DNA of 34,079 bases from an uncultured Spartobacteria bacterium (lineage in GTDB: Bacteria > Verrucomicrobiota > Verrucomicrobiia > Chthoniobacterales > Chthoniobacteraceae). Position 1 is the first letter of the stretch; each line of letters opens with the position of its first letter. Made by a program: the position numbers and the translations under genes. Below are positions 1 to 9,434 of the stretch, in pieces. The stretch spans positions 1 through 34,079 of the forward strand of contig CAIZLD010000063.1 of the NCBI GenBank assembly GCA_903933715.1, read 5' to 3'. The notes under the pieces are model-generated. The model searched no databases. It was not told the origin of the DNA and was given only the letters and a program-made list of their open reading frames with translations.

Positions 1-161
1 AAAACCGCGAGTTTACAGATCAAGCCTTCTGGATCATCTTCGATTTTTTACGCAATCCACGATTGTCGAAACAGAGTTTCGCGGACACTTGCGTTCCCAT
101 CGGAGATTGGGAACGAGGCTGGGCTTGTGTCTTTACCCATCGCTTAAAGTGTGACAGCCCA
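1..161. other. Intergenic stretch, no gene seen
   Basis: No convincing reading frame, RNA gene or terminator is visible in these bases. Together with the palindromic element and repeat fragment that follow, they form the roughly 400-base gene-free stretch downstream of cydB. Confidence 0.5.
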
Positions 162-320
162 CTAGAGCGTCTTAAAATACTGTGGCCAGTGACTTGGGAG
201 CCGAGGATCGTTGAGATTTGAGCGCAGCGGCTGTATTTTTAATACTGCCCAAGCTCGAAAACCCGGACAACGACCCTCGCCGCCCCAAGACGCGGCTATA
301 TTTTTTTAAAATTGCTCTAA
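162..320. repeat. Imperfect palindromic intergenic element
   Basis: The left arm (162-223) and the reverse complement of the right arm (253-320) share blocks in the same order: TAGAGC, TTAAAA, CTTGGG, a block around CGAGG-TCGTTG, and GAGC. The centre contains an AT-rich self-complementary stretch (TGTATTTTTAATAC). A transcript of either strand could fold into a long hairpin. The size and lack of coding potential suit a MITE-like or REP-like repetitive element, but copy number cannot be seen from one window. Confidence 0.55.
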
Positions 321-360
321 TGAGCGTGATACACAGAAGATAACCTCGAAAACAATTTCT

Positions 361-381
361 GAAAATCTGCGTAATCTGCGG
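361..381. repeat. ATCTGCG-type repeat fragment
   Basis: A short stretch with two copies of AATCTGCG (AAAATCTGCGTAATCTGCGG) just downstream of cydB. It nearly matches the right arm of the hairpin repeat at 9483-9501, so the same repeat family occurs at least twice in this window. Confidence 0.6.
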
Positions 382-398
382 ACTTTTCTGTTATAGGT

Positions 399-1427
399 TT
401 AGTAACTCAGCGGCGAAATTTTGACCTTTCCGCGGAAGATGCGGTAAATGATAAACGTGTAGGTCAAGACAAGCGGGATGCCGATCACCGCCACGATCAA
501 CATGATGACGAGCGTTTTTTGAGATGAAGCGGCATTCACCAGCGTGAGGCTATGCTCCGGATTCGGCAGGGAACGGACCATGTTCGGGAACATGCCGATC
601 CCAAAGAGAGTCATGAGGGCCAGCATCGCCGCACAGGAGGAGAGAAACGCGTGGAAATCGTTCCCTCGCCGGAGCGCGCGCGGAATATTGGCAATCGCCA
701 GGATGTTTGCCACGACGATGATGAACAGCCACGGGTAGTTGCGCAAAACGTCGGTCATATGGGGAACATAGAGAAAAGTGGCCACTGAAACCGTGACATA
801 CAGCAGGACGAACACGACGATGCAACGCTGAGCCCAGGAGCGGAGCTTGTCATGAAGCTCCCCCTCGGTTTTCATCACCGCGTAGATGCCTCCGTGCATG
901 GCAAAGAGCGCGACGGTGGTCACTCCGACCAATAGCGGATAAGGTTTCAGGAGGCCAAAAAAACTGCCCGCGAACTCGTGTTGGGCATCGAGCGGCACTC
1001 CGCTGGCGATATTACCGATGGCAACCCCGATCAAAAGGGCCGAAAGAACGCTCCCCGCGCTGAAACCGATGTCCCACATCTGACGCCACCACGGCATCGG
1101 CAATTTGCTGCGAAACTCGATGGCCACCCCCCGGAAGATGAGGGCCACCAGGAGCAGCATGAACGCCATGTAGAAACCGGAAAAGACCGTGGCGTAGACG
1201 ACCGGGAAGGCGGCAAACAGAGCGCCACCGCCGGTCACGAGCCACACTTCGTTGCCGTCCCATACCGGGCCAATCGAGTTGAGCATGAGCCGTCGCTCGT
1301 CGTCGCTTTTCGTAAAGAGATGAAGTGACCCGACCCCGAGGTCGAAGCCGTCGAGAATGGCGTAGCCGGTGAACAGGATGCCCACCAGCATATACCAGAT
1401 CACATTGAGAAGAGGGAGGTCAGACAT
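399..1427 (-). CDS. cydB: Cytochrome bd ubiquinol oxidase subunit II (CydB)
   Basis: This is the second integral-membrane subunit of cytochrome bd oxidase, which oxidises quinol and reduces O2 to water with high affinity without pumping protons. The protein is about 342 residues and very hydrophobic. It has the N-terminal CydB signature ([12 protein letters not shown]) followed by the conserved [20 protein letters not shown] region. I start at ATG 1427 ([14 protein letters not shown]) because the longer frame adds 30 polar residues that only shadow the end of cydA. This start overlaps the cydA stop by 8 bases, which suggests translational coupling. No cydX-like small ORF or cydDC follows; downstream is repeat DNA. 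Confidence 0.96.
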   Translation of the reverse strand: MSDLPLLNVIWYMLVGILFTGYAILDGFDLGVGSLHLFTKSDDERRLMLNSIGPVWDGNEVWLVTGGGALFAAFPVVYATVFSGFYMAFMLLLVALIFRGVAIEFRSKLPMPWWRQMWDIGFSAGSVLSALLIGVAIGNIASGVPLDAQHEFAGSFFGLLKPYPLLVGVTTVALFAMHGGIYAVMKTEGELHDKLRSWAQRCIVVFVLLYVTVSVATFLYVPHMTDVLRNYPWLFIIVVANILAIANIPRALRRGNDFHAFLSSCAAMLALMTLFGIGMFPNMVRSLPNPEHSLTLVNAASSQKTLVIMLIVAVIGIPLVLTYTFIIYRIFRGKVKISPLSY

Positions 1428-2787
1428 CGGCGCGGGGTTCCTGGCTGAACGGTTCGAGAGGGACGAGGTCCGGCTCTTCCGGTCCGTGTTGGATTTTGTG
1501 GTTAAGAAGGAAAACAAAGACGGCGAACAGCAGTGCGTAAACCGCCGAAAATAGAATCAATGAGCTGACAATCGCACCGCTGCCGACGACCTTGGAAAGC
1601 GCATCAGAGGTGCGCAAGAGGCCGTAAACGATCCACGGCTGCCGGCCGACCTCCGCCGAAGCCCAGCCAAGCTGGTTGGCCAGTTGCGGCCCCAAAACCG
1701 AGGCGACCAGGAGCATCAAAAGCCAGCGCTGCTCGAACAGTTTGCCGCGCCACCATTGCACCGTGCTAAAGAGGGCCAGCGCGATCAACCCGCCGCCGAT
1801 CGCGACCATTGCGTGATACATCTGAAAAACCAGGTTGACCGGGGGACGGTCGCCGGGGGCAAACGCATCCAGCCCTGTCACCGGCTGGTTGGGATCGCCG
1901 TAAATCAAGTAACTGAGCATCCGGGGAACCTCCAGGCCGAACCGGACTTGCTGCCCTTTTTCATCAACCCATCCGAAGAGGTAAAGCGAAGCAGGGCCGG
2001 TTTTGTAAAGCGCCTCGAAGGCGGCGAGTTTGGCCGGCTGATTCCGACCCACCCCGATGGCGCTCTCGTGGCCGGTGACTAACTGAATCGACGAAGAGAT
2101 GAGCGCGACGGCGAGCCCGATTTGAAGCGAACGCCGGGCGAATTCAAGATGGCGGCCTTTCAGCAAATACCAGGCGCTCACGCTCACCACCATCCATGCC
2201 CCGGCCTGCCATGCCCCGCAAACCGTGTGCTCCAGGCGGTCCATGGATGAGGGGTTGAACACCATGCCCCAGAAGTCGGTAATCTCGGCCCGGGTCGCGC
2301 CCCCCTGCCCCACGAGATGATAACCGGCGGGCGTCTGCTGCCAGGAGTTGGCCACGATGATCCAGACGGCGCTGAAATGAGCCCCCAACGCCACCATGCA
2401 GGTGGAAAAGAAATGGAGTTTGGGCCCGACCCGGTCCCACCCAAAAAGGAGCAGCGCGAGAAAACCCGATTCGAGGAAAAACGCAAAAATCCCCTCCGCG
2501 GCAAGGGCGCTTCCAAACACGTCGCCCACGTAGCGGGAATAAGTTGCCCAGTTGGTGCCAAACTCAAATTCCATCACGATTCCGGTCGCCACGCCAATCG
2601 CAAAGATCAGCCCGAAAACGCGAGTCCAATAACGGGCCATCTGGTGATACACGGCTTTGCCGGTTTTCAGGAACGCCCCTTCCATGATCACCAAAATCAG
2701 CCCCAAACCAATGGAGAGCGGCGGGAACAGGTAATGAAAAGCGATGGTGAACGCAAACTGGACCCGGGCAAGTGTAAGTACATCCAT
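1420..2787 (-). CDS. cydA: Cytochrome bd ubiquinol oxidase subunit I (CydA)
   Basis: This is the haem-bearing, quinol-oxidising subunit of the bd oxidase, in the cytoplasmic membrane. At 455 residues it is shorter than the roughly 520 of E. coli CydA, consistent with the short Q-loop class. Residues matching known ligands and proton-path residues are visible: His18 (b595 ligand), Glu98 and Glu106, His187 and Met327 (b558 ligands), and the GRQPW motif at 381-385. Correspondence to E. coli numbering is by eye. It is the first gene of a cydAB pair. The roughly 100 bases upstream, before the palindromic element, should hold its promoter, but I see no clear -35/-10 there. Confidence 0.97.
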   Translation of the reverse strand: MDVLTLARVQFAFTIAFHYLFPPLSIGLGLILVIMEGAFLKTGKAVYHQMARYWTRVFGLIFAIGVATGIVMEFEFGTNWATYSRYVGDVFGSALAAEGIFAFFLESGFLALLLFGWDRVGPKLHFFSTCMVALGAHFSAVWIIVANSWQQTPAGYHLVGQGGATRAEITDFWGMVFNPSSMDRLEHTVCGAWQAGAWMVVSVSAWYLLKGRHLEFARRSLQIGLAVALISSSIQLVTGHESAIGVGRNQPAKLAAFEALYKTGPASLYLFGWVDEKGQQVRFGLEVPRMLSYLIYGDPNQPVTGLDAFAPGDRPPVNLVFQMYHAMVAIGGGLIALALFSTVQWWRGKLFEQRWLLMLLVASVLGPQLANQLGWASAEVGRQPWIVYGLLRTSDALSKVVGSGAIVSSLILFSAVYALLFAVFVFLLNHKIQHGPEEPDLVPLEPFSQEPRADV

Positions 2788-2896
2788 CGGAAGAGAAAAG
2801 TTGGCATAGTTTTCATCGCAGCCGCCTCAAAAGACAGCCTAAAAATCGGTCGAGAGTATGATTTTGTCCCGCTCCCGAAAGCCAATCCAAATCCGG

Positions 2897-3166
2897 CTAA
2901 GCTGAATCGACATTAAGATCGAGCCAAACCCAAAGGGTTTGAAGCCGCATAGCCGGTGGTTGAGCGGAGCGATACCACCGGTTCAATGCGAAACTGCGTC
3001 TCACCCCAAAAGGGGTGGCAGAAAACGAGGCGGTGGCCTCTGCCACCCCTTTGGGGTGAATTCTTTCCAACACCTCATCCGGTGGTGTCGCTAACGCTCA
3101 ACCACCGGCTATTCGCTGGCAACCCTCCGGGTTGCAGCGGTTTTTTTGAATGTCGATTCAGCCTAG
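2897..3166. repeat. Large palindromic element (about 270 bp) with 18-bp terminal inverted repeats
   Basis: The gene-free stretch between cydA and the PLD gene is mostly one long imperfect palindrome. The ends (2897-2914 and 3149-3166) are 18-bp inverted repeats with one mismatch. Inside, AGCCGGTGGTTGAG (2951-2964) is mirrored exactly at 3097-3110. The AGCGATACCACCGG block is mirrored with one mismatch. The innermost arms (3001-3022 and 3039-3059, around CACCCCAAAAGGGGTGGCAG) differ by one T. Small AACCC/GGGTT hairpins sit in both outer arms. It has no coding potential and resembles a non-autonomous mobile or REP-like hairpin element. The flanks (2788-2896, 3167-3253) show nothing recognisable. 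Confidence 0.75.
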
Positions 3167-3253
3167 ACCGAAGCGGGCCGATTCTTTACAGTAAACCTGA
3201 ACAGAAGCCGAAGGACAGACCCATCGCCGACAGCCGATTTTAATGGGATCGCC

Positions 3254-4459
3254 ATGCCGAATACCAATCCCCAGCCCTCAACGCCCCCTCCGGTCGAGCG
3301 GTCCAGCTTCCGCTGGCTCGCAACGGGCGCGGAGGCGTTTGAAATGATGCTGGCAGCCATTGGCGATGCACAGGTTTCCATCAAGCTGGAGATGTATATT
3401 TTCACGCCGGGAAGGTTGGGAACCCGTTTCCGCACGGCCCTGGTGGAGGCCCGGAATCGCGGCGTGCGGGTTCAGGTCTTGATCGACGCTTTTGGTTCGC
3501 TTGGATTGCCTTCCAATTTTTGGACTCCTTTGACTGATGTCGGGGGCGAGTTCCGCTGGTTTAACGGGTTGCGAGCCGCTTTGCGTTACGGCCGCCGCAA
3601 CCATCGCAAGTTGCTCGTCATCGACGGGCAGCGGGCCTTCATTGGCGGGTTTAACGTAAGCGAGGAATACCACGGGGACGGCGTCAATAAAGGGTGGCGC
3701 GATCTCGGGCTGGATATTCACGGACCCCTGGCGGCCGCCCTTGAAAAAAGCTTTGCCCAGCTTTTTGACGAAAAGACGCATCCCCTGCTCTCCCGTTTCA
3801 GCCCGGATACCACGGTTCAGGGCGACAACTGGACACTCCTCTTGAGCAAGCCGGGCTGGGGACACCGGGCGTTCAAGGGAGCCATCATCAAAGAACTCTC
3901 CAGTGCCCGAGATGTGCGGATCGTCTGCGCCTACTTTGTCCCAACCTGGCGGCTAAGGCGGGCTCTCATGAAAGTGGCGCGGCGCGGCGGAAGAGTGCAA
4001 CTCGTTTTGGCAGGCCGCAGCGACCTGGAACTTGCCCGCTTGGCCAGCCATAGTCTTTATTCCAAATTCCTGGATGCGGGGGTGGAAATCTACGAATACC
4101 AGCCCCAAATCCTGCATGCCAAGCTGTTCCTCATTGATCAGGCTGTCTATGCCGGGTCCGCGAACCTCGACACCCGCAGCCTCAACATCAATCACGAATT
4201 GAGCGTCCGGATCGCCGATCCGAAAATCGCCGCCGAAGCAGGAATCCTCATTGAGGGCGACCTGACCCACTGCCGCAGGGTCGATCCGCAAACCTGGCGA
4301 GCTTCCCGGAGCTTCCTTATCAAGCTCCTGGAACATGCCGCCTACTTTCTGATGGTGCGCATCGATCCGCATATCACGAGCCTGCGCTGGCGTCGGCGCG
4401 CCCGCAAGGCGTTGGAAAAAAGAGCCCGCCGGAATGCGAAAAAAGCGGGGGATGGTTGA
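3254..4459 (+). CDS. Phospholipase D-family protein, cardiolipin synthase-like
   Basis: The protein has two HKD phosphatidyltransferase motifs. The first is at about residues 117-135 (HRKLLVIDG...GGFN) and the second at 288-305 (HAKLFLID...GSANLD, followed by TRSLNINHEL). This arrangement is characteristic of cardiolipin synthases, which join two phosphatidylglycerols or PG and PE at the inner membrane. At 401 residues it lacks the two N-terminal membrane helices of ClsA and is closer in layout to ClsB-type enzymes. The C-terminus is strongly basic (RRRARKALEKRARR), which may aid membrane contact. It stands alone upstream of infA; another PLD-superfamily function cannot be excluded. Confidence 0.85.
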   Translation: MPNTNPQPSTPPPVERSSFRWLATGAEAFEMMLAAIGDAQVSIKLEMYIFTPGRLGTRFRTALVEARNRGVRVQVLIDAFGSLGLPSNFWTPLTDVGGEFRWFNGLRAALRYGRRNHRKLLVIDGQRAFIGGFNVSEEYHGDGVNKGWRDLGLDIHGPLAAALEKSFAQLFDEKTHPLLSRFSPDTTVQGDNWTLLLSKPGWGHRAFKGAIIKELSSARDVRIVCAYFVPTWRLRRALMKVARRGGRVQLVLAGRSDLELARLASHSLYSKFLDAGVEIYEYQPQILHAKLFLIDQAVYAGSANLDTRSLNINHELSVRIADPKIAAEAGILIEGDLTHCRRVDPQTWRASRSFLIKLLEHAAYFLMVRIDPHITSLRWRRRARKALEKRARRNAKKAGDG

Positions 4460-4543
4460 TAACAATGTGATGTCAAGATCAACCCCAAAAGTGGCGTTGT
4501 TTCTCATTGAATTTCGCTCCAAATCGCGCGATCATCCGCAGCC

Positions 4544-4762
4544 ATGCCCAAAGAAGAGGGAATCCAAACCGAAGGCACCGTGGTCGATGTTTTGCCTGGC
4601 ACCATGTTCAAGGTGAGACTTTCCAATGGCACCGAAGTGCTGGCTCATATCTCCGGCAAGATGCGCAAAAATTTCATCCGCATCGTTCCCGGCGACAAAG
4701 TGACTATCGAGCTTTCTCCCTACGATCTCACCAAGGCCCGCATCACTTTCCGCGAAAAATAG
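4544..4762 (+). CDS. infA: Translation initiation factor IF-1
   Basis: This 72-residue OB-fold protein binds the ribosomal A site during initiation. The near-invariant stretches [42 protein letters not shown] and ARITFR are all present, and the length is typical. The ATG follows the PLD gene by 84 bases. That gap carries a 7-bp inverted repeat (GGTTGAT/ATCAACC) near the end of the preceding gene, which could be a weak terminator. Infs are usually in ribosomal operons; here it is isolated, as in several phyla. Confidence 0.96.
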   Translation: MPKEEGIQTEGTVVDVLPGTMFKVRLSNGTEVLAHISGKMRKNFIRIVPGDKVTIELSPYDLTKARITFREK

Positions 4763-4835
4763 GGGAAATCCCGGGAGCCGCGTAGTGGAATTTGTTGTCT
4801 TGCCGGGGTTTCATGGTTCACATTGAACCCTTCCA

Positions 4836-6743
4836 ATGGATCGTTTTGTTTATTTCATCTTTCGCGCCTTAAGCCATCTGATCTCGCTTTTGCCCATTGT
4901 CGCCGTCTACCGGGTGGGGGCTTTGCTGGGAGGCGTGGCCCATTGGGTTCTTCTCCCTTATCGGCGGCTGGTCATTGCCAACATGACGCTTGCCTTCGGC
5001 GCGGAAAAAACGTCCCGGCAAATCCGGCATCTGGCCTGGGAACATTTCACCCGGTTGGGCGCGAACTTCTTTTCCACAATCAAATTGGCCCAAATGCCGG
5101 GGGAGGAAATCCTCAAACACGTTCAAGTCGAGGGGCTTGAGGTGTTCGATGAGATTGCCCGATCCGGCTCCGGTTCCGTCTTCGTTTGTTCCCACCTTGG
5201 CAATTGGGAAGCCCTCGCGCAGATGGGGCCGCTTGTGTTCCCGTGCAAGACCGGGACCATTTATCAACGGCTGGGCAATCATTACATTGACGCTGAAATC
5301 CGCGCGGCGCGCGCTCGGCTGGGGCTGGCCCTCTACGAGCGCAAGGCCGGGTTCCTTAACGCCGCCCAGCGTGTAATCGAAGGCGGTGCCGTGGGCGTTC
5401 TGGCCGATCAGCACGCAGGCGATGCCGGGCTCTGGTGTCCCTTTTTCGGGCGGCTGGCCTCCACCTCCCCCCTCGCCGCCACCCTCGCCATTCGGACCAA
5501 GGCCACGCTGCTGTGCACGGCGGTTTACACCGTAAAACCGGGCTACTGGAAAATGGTGGTTGAAAAACCCGTTTTAAGCCGGACTGAGAATGTCGAAACG
5601 CTGACTGCCGAGATCAATCTCGTCCTCGAATCGCAAATCCGGCGCTCCCCCGCCGACTGGTTCTGGGTTCACAATCGATGGAAAACGCCGAACCCCAATT
5701 TCCTGCTTGCCCGTTACAAACGGGGCGTCGCTTTTGCCCCGGAGTTCGATCCGGCCCAATTGAAGCCGTTCAAAATGGTCGTTCGCTCGAGCAACTGGCT
5801 GGGAGACGCCGTGATGTCAGCCCCGGCGGTCCAGGCGCTCAAACATGGGCGGCCCGACGCGCATGTCACGGTGCTCGTCAAAGCCAAGCTGGCCGATTTC
5901 TGGAGGCGCATCCCGGAAGTGGACGAGGTACTCACGATTGATCCGAAAGATTCCATTTGGGACGTCGCCCGCAAACTGAAAGGGAAGTTTGATGTGGCGA
6001 TGGTGCTCCCGAACTCGATCCGCTCCGCGCTGGAGCCATGGCTCGCCGGGGTTCCACGGCGCGTCGGCTACCCGGCCCAATGGCGGCGGAAGCTCCTCAA
6101 TCAGCCGCTCGTCATCCCGCTGCGGAAGCAAAAAAACCAGCCCGCCCGGCATCAGGTCTACCATTACCTCGAACTGGCTCGCTGGATCGGGGCCGAAGTT
6201 CCCGACACGCTACAACCTTCGGATTTCTTTCCGGCAACCCGGCAACCGGCTTCGGAATCGCCCATTAAAATCGGGCTTTGCCCCGGGGCGGAATACGGCC
6301 CCGCCAAACGCTGGATGCCGGAACGGTTTGCCCAAACCGCCAATGCCGTTTCCGCCCAGCGAGAGGTGCAATGGGTGCTCTTCGGAGTTGCAGGGGACGC
6401 CCTGGTGGGGGAAGCGATTTCGCGGGAAATCACCGGGAAACAAATGAATCTCATTGGTAAAACCACCCTTTCCGAGTTGATGGATCGGTTGAGCGAATGC
6501 GCCGTCTTGCTCACCAACGATACCGGAACAATGCACCTGGCCGCCGCATTGGGGGTTCCGACGGTTTCCATTTTTGGTTCCACCGAGCCGAGCCTTACCG
6601 CGCCGCTCGGCGCCCGCCATCACATCCTCCGCCATCAGGTCGAATGCAGCCCGTGTTTCCTGCGCGAGTGTCCGCTCGATTTCCGCTGCATGAAGGCGGT
6701 TGGCGTGGAGGAAGCGGCCCGGGCGGTTTTGAACGCATTGTAA
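4836..6743 (+). CDS. Fused LpxL-like lipid A acyltransferase and WaaF-like heptosyltransferase
   Basis: Residues 1-300 match the lipid A late acyltransferase family (LpxL/HtrB): H120-LGNW-E125 gives the HX4E catalytic pair, followed by ADQHAGDAG (190-198) and SPADWFWVHNRWKT (271-284). Residues about 312-635 match the GT9 heptosyltransferase II family (WaaF): VVRSSNWLGDAVMSAPA, NDTGTMHLAAALGVP (561-575), FGSTEP, and a Cys-rich tail CSPC...CP...CM (604-619). The frame is continuous with no stop or obvious frameshift. The first domain would add an acyl chain to lipid A and the second would add heptose to the LPS core, both at the cytoplasmic face of the inner membrane. These are separate genes in enterobacteria. 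The ATG at 4836 begins directly at the expected N-terminus of the acyltransferase. Confidence 0.92.
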   Translation: MDRFVYFIFRALSHLISLLPIVAVYRVGALLGGVAHWVLLPYRRLVIANMTLAFGAEKTSRQIRHLAWEHFTRLGANFFSTIKLAQMPGEEILKHVQVEGLEVFDEIARSGSGSVFVCSHLGNWEALAQMGPLVFPCKTGTIYQRLGNHYIDAEIRAARARLGLALYERKAGFLNAAQRVIEGGAVGVLADQHAGDAGLWCPFFGRLASTSPLAATLAIRTKATLLCTAVYTVKPGYWKMVVEKPVLSRTENVETLTAEINLVLESQIRRSPADWFWVHNRWKTPNPNFLLARYKRGVAFAPEFDPAQLKPFKMVVRSSNWLGDAVMSAPAVQALKHGRPDAHVTVLVKAKLADFWRRIPEVDEVLTIDPKDSIWDVARKLKGKFDVAMVLPNSIRSALEPWLAGVPRRVGYPAQWRRKLLNQPLVIPLRKQKNQPARHQVYHYLELARWIGAEVPDTLQPSDFFPATRQPASESPIKIGLCPGAEYGPAKRWMPERFAQTANAVSAQREVQWVLFGVAGDALVGEAISREITGKQMNLIGKTTLSELMDRLSECAVLLTNDTGTMHLAAALGVPTVSIFGSTEPSLTAPLGARHHILRHQVECSPCFLRECPLDFRCMKAVGVEEAARAVLNAL

Positions 6744-6803
6744 GTAGAAAAATAGAGATTTCTAAAGGCCGATTACGGGGCGGCTTGCGATGAAATTTCT
6801 GCA

Positions 6804-7907
6804 ATGCGTCCCCTACTCACCTTAGCGCTCGTAACCTACAACCAGGAAAAGTTTATAGCGCAGGCGGTTCAATGCGCATTCGCCCAGACCTATTCCCCGC
6901 TGGAAATCATTCTCTCCGACGACGCTTCCACCGATGGGACGTTTGAGATTTTGCGGAAAATGACGGAACAATACCGGGGTCCGCACCGGGTCGTTCTCAA
7001 CCGGAACGAGCAAAATTGCGGTCTTGCCCGGCAGGTCAATCAAATCGCCCGCCTGGCCAAAGGGGAACTCGTTTTAGCCGCAGCCGGAGATGATTTATCC
7101 ATTCCGGAACGCACCGAGATTCTTTTCAAAGCCTGGAACGATACCGGACGCGAGGCGACCTGTCTGCATTCCCGGGTCACCCACATCGATGTCGCGGGCC
7201 AGCCAACAGAAGCTCCCGCCTGGGAGCATCTCGGCGAACCGACTTATCGGATCATCTCGCAAAAAATCACGCCACTCGAATACATCAAGACCCAGCAACC
7301 GGATGTTCTGGGCTGCACCTGCGCCTGGGCTCCGTCGCTCTTCAAGACGTTTGGCGATCTCCCCGAAGATGTTATTCATGAAGATAACGCGATTGTGTTC
7401 CGGGCGTTATTGCAGTCCGGCTCGATCCTTTTCGTCGATACCCCTTTGGTGAAATACCGGGTACACGGCGGGAACCTGTTTAACTCCCGCAACGAAAATC
7501 AGGATACCATTCAGGAGATTGAAAACCAGGGCAAGAGGATGGCTCGCAATTTCACTCGCCGCGCCATCATGCACCGCGTCTTTGGCCACGATATCCGCAC
7601 GGCATTCCTCGAAGGGCTTATCGCGGAACCGGAGTTTTATCCCGCTTACCACTTGACGCTTCGAATGCAGCGGCTTTTCAAGCAGCAGCGAGAGTTCATG
7701 ACGGCGCGCTTGCCGCGAAAGCTCAGCCTTTTAATCCAGCTTTATTTCACCGATATCAACCGATCCCGTCTCGGAAAACTGGCGCTCCGGCTGCTCCCGC
7801 CGCGCGCCATTCACGTTCTTAAAAAAGCGCGAAACGGCGTTCGGTCTCCCCTCCAAAAATGCCCTCCTGAAAACAGGGCTCAACCCGTGGATGCTGTATG
7901 CGAGTAA
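6804..7907 (+). CDS. Family 2 glycosyltransferase
   Basis: An N-terminal GT-A domain opens with LTLALVTYNQEKFIAQAVQCA, the nucleotide-sugar binding ILSDDASTDGT and the AAAGDDLS acidic motif. HEDNAIVFRALL and VDTPLVKYRVHGGN follow near residues 190-230, as is usual in GT2 enzymes of O-antigen and exopolysaccharide loci. It is expected to transfer a sugar from a nucleotide donor in the cytoplasm; donor and acceptor cannot be read from sequence. The C-terminal third is basic with no clear membrane anchor. Its stop overlaps the start of the adenylation gene by 10 bases, so both are likely co-translated. Confidence 0.9.
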   Translation: MRPLLTLALVTYNQEKFIAQAVQCAFAQTYSPLEIILSDDASTDGTFEILRKMTEQYRGPHRVVLNRNEQNCGLARQVNQIARLAKGELVLAAAGDDLSIPERTEILFKAWNDTGREATCLHSRVTHIDVAGQPTEAPAWEHLGEPTYRIISQKITPLEYIKTQQPDVLGCTCAWAPSLFKTFGDLPEDVIHEDNAIVFRALLQSGSILFVDTPLVKYRVHGGNLFNSRNENQDTIQEIENQGKRMARNFTRRAIMHRVFGHDIRTAFLEGLIAEPEFYPAYHLTLRMQRLFKQQREFMTARLPRKLSLLIQLYFTDINRSRLGKLALRLLPPRAIHVLKKARNGVRSPLQKCPPENRAQPVDAVCE

Positions 7908-9424
7908 ATGTGATCGAATACTTTGAACAAGGCGCGCGGATTCAATGCCCGGATAAAATCGCGGTTCACGACCCGTGCGGGCAATACACTTTCGCGCAAC
8001 TTGAAAGATATGCCAAAAATTGCGCCGCGCTGATCCTTCAGCGCACCACCGAAAAGCGGCAACCGATCGCCGTTTTCCTTCCCAAGAGTGTTCAAAACAT
8101 CGCGGCCGATCTGGGCATCCTCTACAGCGCCAACGCGTATGCGAATCTCGACATCAAATCGCCTCCCATGCGGCTGAAGGGAATGCTCGACCACCTTAAT
8201 CCCAGCGTGATCATCACCACTTCCTCCTGCGCGGGAATGCTCTGCGAATTGGGAATCTCGATCGACAGGCTCCTGATGATCGAGCAGGCGATGGGCGATA
8301 AAATGCTTTTCGAAAACAGCGTGCTCCTGGAGAGGGTCGAAACGCTGATCGACACCGATCCTTACTGTTTTATTCATACTTCCGGATCGACGGGAAACCC
8401 CAAGGCCGTTGCATTAAACCATCGCAGCACGATGGACTTCGCAGATTGGGCTTTTGAACGGCTCGGGCTGGATGGCACTGAAGTGATGGGCAGTCTCGCC
8501 CCGATTGTTTTCGACGCGTACACGCTGGAGTTTTGCCTGCTTCTGGCCAAGGGAGCTACCCTCACGGTCGTTCCGGAAACGTTGTCCGCGTTTCCGACGC
8601 GGCTCGTCGAGTTCATCGCCTCCGAACCGGTCAATTTCCTATTCTGGGTGCCCACCATCATGGTCAACATCGCCAACCAGGATCTGCTCGCGGGAATCAA
8701 TCTGGATCGAATCCGGAAAGTGTTTTTCATCGGCGAAGTTTTCCCGACCCGGCATCTTAATTACTGGCGGCGTCATCTGCCCAAGGCCCAGTTTGTGAAT
8801 CTCTACGGCCCGATTGAAACCACCGTGGCGTCCACCTATTTCATCGTGGACCGGGAAATGGCTGACGACGAGAAACTCCCGGTCGGGTTCCCTTGCAAAA
8901 ACACCGATATTCTCATCCTCAACGACCAGAACCAGCCCGCCAAAACCGAGGAGCCCGGTGAAATCTGCGTTCGCGGAAGCTCCCTGGCGCTTGGCTATTA
9001 CGACAACCCTGAACGGACCGCGCTGGGGTTTATTCAAAACCCTCTCAATCCGCATTACCCCGAATGGATCTACCGCACCGGCGATAGCGGGTATCGGAAC
9101 GAACGCGGCGAGATCATGCTTCTAGGGCGCAAAGATTTTCAAATTAAACATCAAGGCTACCGCATCGAACTGGGCGAGATCGAACACGCCGTGCTCAAGA
9201 TCGATGGGGTCCGCAACGGCTGCGTGGTCTACAACCACGCCAAGAAAGAGATCGTGCTTTATTACGAAAGCGCGGAGGAGTTGACGCCCGCATACCTGCG
9301 GGAATCATTGATGCCGATCCTGCCCAAATACATGCTCCCGACGGCCTTCCGTTGGATGGAGTTAATGCCGCGCAACGGCAATGGAAAAATCGACCGGGCC
9401 CGCTTGGTCGAAAGCGTTCATTAG
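7898..9424 (+). CDS. Stand-alone adenylation enzyme (amino-acid or acyl activating, NRPS/DltA type)
   Basis: This ANL-superfamily enzyme would activate a carboxylic acid as acyl-AMP and pass it to a phosphopantetheine thiol. All core motifs are visible: TSGSTGNPK (161-169), VFDAYTLE (204-211), NLYGPIETT (301-309), YRTGD (392-396), GRKDFQIKHQGYRIE (410-424) and NGNGKID with the catalytic Lys at about 497. Asp206 in the FDA motif matches the residue that binds the alpha-amino group in NRPS A domains, favouring an amino-acid substrate. A by-eye reading of the ten pocket positions gives roughly D-A-L-F-F-I-L-V-A-K, which I cannot assign. It has no fused carrier or condensation domain; two free carrier proteins lie just downstream and are the likely partners. 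Confidence 0.9.
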   Translation: MRVNVIEYFEQGARIQCPDKIAVHDPCGQYTFAQLERYAKNCAALILQRTTEKRQPIAVFLPKSVQNIAADLGILYSANAYANLDIKSPPMRLKGMLDHLNPSVIITTSSCAGMLCELGISIDRLLMIEQAMGDKMLFENSVLLERVETLIDTDPYCFIHTSGSTGNPKAVALNHRSTMDFADWAFERLGLDGTEVMGSLAPIVFDAYTLEFCLLLAKGATLTVVPETLSAFPTRLVEFIASEPVNFLFWVPTIMVNIANQDLLAGINLDRIRKVFFIGEVFPTRHLNYWRRHLPKAQFVNLYGPIETTVASTYFIVDREMADDEKLPVGFPCKNTDILILNDQNQPAKTEEPGEICVRGSSLALGYYDNPERTALGFIQNPLNPHYPEWIYRTGDSGYRNERGEIMLLGRKDFQIKHQGYRIELGEIEHAVLKIDGVRNGCVVYNHAKKEIVLYYESAEELTPAYLRESLMPILPKYMLPTAFRWMELMPRNGNGKIDRARLVESVH

Positions 9425-9434
9425 TATGCAGCAT

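Noticed and set aside
2956-3243. Plus-strand frame of 95 residues starting MVERSDTTG
   Set aside because: It lies inside the palindromic element, and its peptide merely translates the repeat arms.
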